A DNA stretch of 64,000 bases from Limnomonas spitsbergensis. Its lineage: Eukaryota; Chlorophyta; Chlorophyceae; Chlamydomonadales. Location of the stretch: assembly GCA_037349105.1 (NCBI GenBank), contig JAYJMM010000123.1, positions 7,564,001 through 7,628,000 on the forward strand, given 5' to 3'. The position numbers were made by a program, and so were the translations under genes. Shown one piece after another: positions 61,489-64,000 of this stretch (the first letter of the stretch is position 1; every line of letters begins with the position of its first letter). The notes under the pieces were generated by a model that saw nothing but the letters and a program-made list of their open reading frames with translations, did not search any database and had not been told where the DNA came from.

Positions 61489-64000
61489 CGGCTCAAGGCA
61501 CCTGCCCGTGGCTTCCCCCACATCCCAATGAGTTCTCAATCACTGGCTCATGGCACCTGCCCGTGGCTCCCCCCACATCCCAATGAGTTCTCAATCACTG
61601 GCTCAGGGCACCTGCCCGTGGCTCCCCCCACATCCCAATGAGTTCTCAATCACTGGCTCAGGGCACCTGCCCGTGGCTCCCCCCACATCCCAATGAGTTC
61701 TCAATCACTGGCTCAGGGCACCTGCCCGTGGCTCCCCCCACATCCCAATGAGTTCTCAATCACTGGCTCAGGGCACCTGCCCGTGGCTTCCCCCACATCC
61801 CAATGAGTTCTCAATCACTGGCTCATGGCACCTGCCCGTGGCTCCCCCCACATCCCAATGAGTTCTCAATCACTGGCTCATGGCACCTGCTTGTGGCTCC
61901 CCCCACATCCCAATGAGTTCTCAATCACTGGCTCAGGGCACCTGCCCGTGGCTTCCCCCCACATCCCAATGAGTTCTCAATCACTGGCTCAGGGCACCTG
62001 CCCGTGGCTCCCCCCACATCCCAATGAGTTCTCAATCACTGGCTCAGGGCACCTGCCCGTGGCTTCCCCCACATCCCAATGAGTTCTCAATCACTGGCTC
62101 ATGGCACCTGCCCGTGGCTCCCCCCACATCCCAATGAGTTCTCAATCACTGGCTCAGGGCACCTGCCCGTGGCTCCCCCCACATCCCAATGAGTTCTCAA
62201 TCACTGGCTCAGGGCACCTGCCCGTGGCTCCCCCCACATCCCAATGAGTTCTCAATCACTGGCTCAGGGCACCTGCCCGTGGCTCCCCCCACATCCCAAT
62301 GAGTTCTCAATCACTGGCTCAGGGCACCTGCCCGTGGCTCCCCCCACATCCCAATGAGTTCTCAATCACTGGCTCAGGGCACCTGCCCGTGGCTTCCCCC
62401 ACATCCCAATGAGTTCTCAATCACTGGCTCATGGCACCTGCCCGTGGCTCCCCCCACATCCCAATGAGTTCTCAATCACTGGCTCATGGCACCTGCCCGT
62501 GGCTCCCCCCACATCCCAATGAGTTCTCAATCACTGGCTCAGGGCACCTGCCCGTGGCTCCCCCCACATCCCAATGAGTTCTCAATCACTGGCTCAGGGC
62601 ACCTGCCCGTGGCTCCCCCCACATCCCAATGAGTTCTCAATCACTGGCTCATGGCACCTGCCCGTGGCTCCCCCCACATCCCAATGAGTTCTCAATCACT
62701 GGCTCAGGGCACCTGCCCGTGGCTTCCCCCACATCCCAATGAGTTCTCAATCACTGGCTCATGGCACCTGCCCGTGGCTCCCCCCACATCCCAATGAGTT
62801 CTCAATCACTGGCTCAGGGCACCTGCCCGTGGCTCCCCCCACATCCCAATGAGTTCTCAATCACTGGCTCATGGCACCTGCCCGTGGCTCCCCCCACATC
62901 CCAATGAGTTCTCAATCACTGGCTCAGGGCACCTGCCCGTGGCTTCCCCCACATCCCAATGAGTTCTCAATCACTGGCTCAGGGCACCTGCCCGTGGCTT
63001 CCCCCACATCCCAATGAGTTCTCAATCACTGGCTCATGGCACCTGCCCGTGGCTCCCCCCACATCCCAATGAGTTCTCAATCACTGGCTCAGGGCACCTG
63101 CCCGTGGCTCCCCCCACATCCCAATGAGTTCTCAATCACTGGCTCAGGGCACCTGCCCGTGGCTTCCCCACATCCCAATGAGTTCTCAATCACTGGCTCA
63201 TGGCACCTGCCCGTGGCTCCCCCCACATCCCAATGAGTTCTCAATCACTGGCTCAGGGCACCTGCCCGTGGCTCCCCCCACATCCCAATGATTTCTCAAT
63301 CACTGGCTCAGGGCACCTGCCCGTGGCTCCCCCCACATCCCAATGAGTTCTCAATCACTGGCTCATGGCACCTGCCCATGGCTCCCCCCACATCCCAATG
63401 AGTTCTCAATCACTGGCTCAGGGCACCTGCCCGTGGCTTCCCCCACATTCCAATGAGTTCTCAATCACTGGCTCATGGCACCTGCCCGTGGCTCCCCCCA
63501 CATCCCAATGAGTTCTCAATCACTGGCTCATGGCACCTGCCCGTGGCTCCCCCCACATCCCAATGAGTTCTCAATCACTGGCTCATGGCACCTGCCTGTG
63601 GCTCCCCCCACATCCCAATGAGTTCTTAATCACTGGCTCATGGCACCTGCCCGTGGCTCCCCCCACATCCCAATGAGTTCTCAATCACTGGCTCAGGGCA
63701 CCTGCCTGTGGCTCCCCCCACATCCCAATGAGTTCTCAATCACTGGCTCATGGCACCTGCCCGTGGCTCCCCCCACATCCCAATGAGTTCTCAATCACTG
63801 GCTCATGGCACCTGCCCGTGGCTCCCCCCACATCCCAATGAGTTCTCAATCACTGGCTCAGGGCACCTGCCCGTGGCTCCCCCCACATCCCAATGAGTTC
63901 TCAATCACTGGCTCAGGGCACCTGCCCGTGGCTCCCCCCACATCCCAATGAGTTCTCAATCACTGGCTCAGGGCACCTGCCCGTGGCTCCCCCCACATCC
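61489..64000 (+). repeat. 55-bp satellite/minisatellite, about 46 copies, running off the edge
   Basis: The unit is GGCACCTGCCCGTGGCTCC, CCCCACATCCCAATGAGTTC, TCAATCACTGGCTCAG. Variants are limited: CTCAGGG or CTCATGG, GGCTCC or GGCTTC. Homogeneity is high. It is not coding, since 55 is not a multiple of 3. Confidence 0.95.

Noticed and set aside
61825..63236. Short frames repeating SSQSLAHGTC-type peptides.
   Set aside because: They are translations of the 55-bp satellite, whose period is not a multiple of three.
61400..64000. The 55-bp array as a CRISPR.
   Set aside because: The repeats are directly contiguous without unique spacers and the DNA is eukaryotic.

Overview
The window is eukaryotic nuclear DNA, most likely from a green alga. 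It has many short coding exons joined by GT-AG introns, plant-type TTTAGGG/CCCTAAA-like motifs scattered through the introns, a chromodomain-bearing Ty3 (gypsy) element and a CASTOR/POLLUX-type channel gene. A species name would be a guess. No rRNA, tRNA or CRISPR was recognised.

Layout. (1) 430-13547, plus strand: the C-terminal 1,292 codons of a Rav1/DmX-like (rabconnectin-3 alpha, RAVE complex) protein, 15 exons whose phases close exactly on one stop codon. (2) 14262-15929, minus strand: a spliced gene of unknown function. (3) 16779-24711: a young chromovirus (405-bp LTRs with 3 differences, 5-bp target duplication GAAGG). Its reverse transcriptase is split by a 765-bp non-autonomous hAT-type element, and its gag carries a stop. 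(4) 24717-30432: degenerate transposase-like fragments and trinucleotide-rich sequence. (5) 30433-47398: a 16,966-bp retroelement with one giant ORF of about 4,600 residues: gag, an aspartic-protease-like motif, three CCHC knuckles, a long unknown region, a C5 cytosine DNA methyltransferase exactly where reverse transcriptase/RNase H should be, a DDE integrase and a PHD finger. Its terminal repeats are ordered A1-ORF-B1-A2-B2, the split-direct-repeat layout known from Ngaro/PAT/Kangaroo tyrosine-recombinase elements, although this element encodes a DDE integrase. (6) 47403-49682: intergenic, with a MITE flanked by TTA. (7) 49683-60768, minus strand: the C-terminal 465 codons of a CASTOR/POLLUX-like ion channel in 11 exons, again with exact phase closure. 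(8) 61489 to the right edge: a 55-bp satellite of about 46 copies.

Two themes stand out. The first is the methyltransferase retroelement, which seems to have exchanged its reverse transcriptase for a DNA methyltransferase. It must then borrow reverse transcriptase in trans and could methylate its own or host DNA. The second is that both spliced host genes have introns filled with decayed or tandem copies of the adjoining exon edge including the splice site. Introns here appear to grow by tandem duplication across exon-intron junctions, in one case as an in-frame 42-bp array of candidate 5' splice sites.
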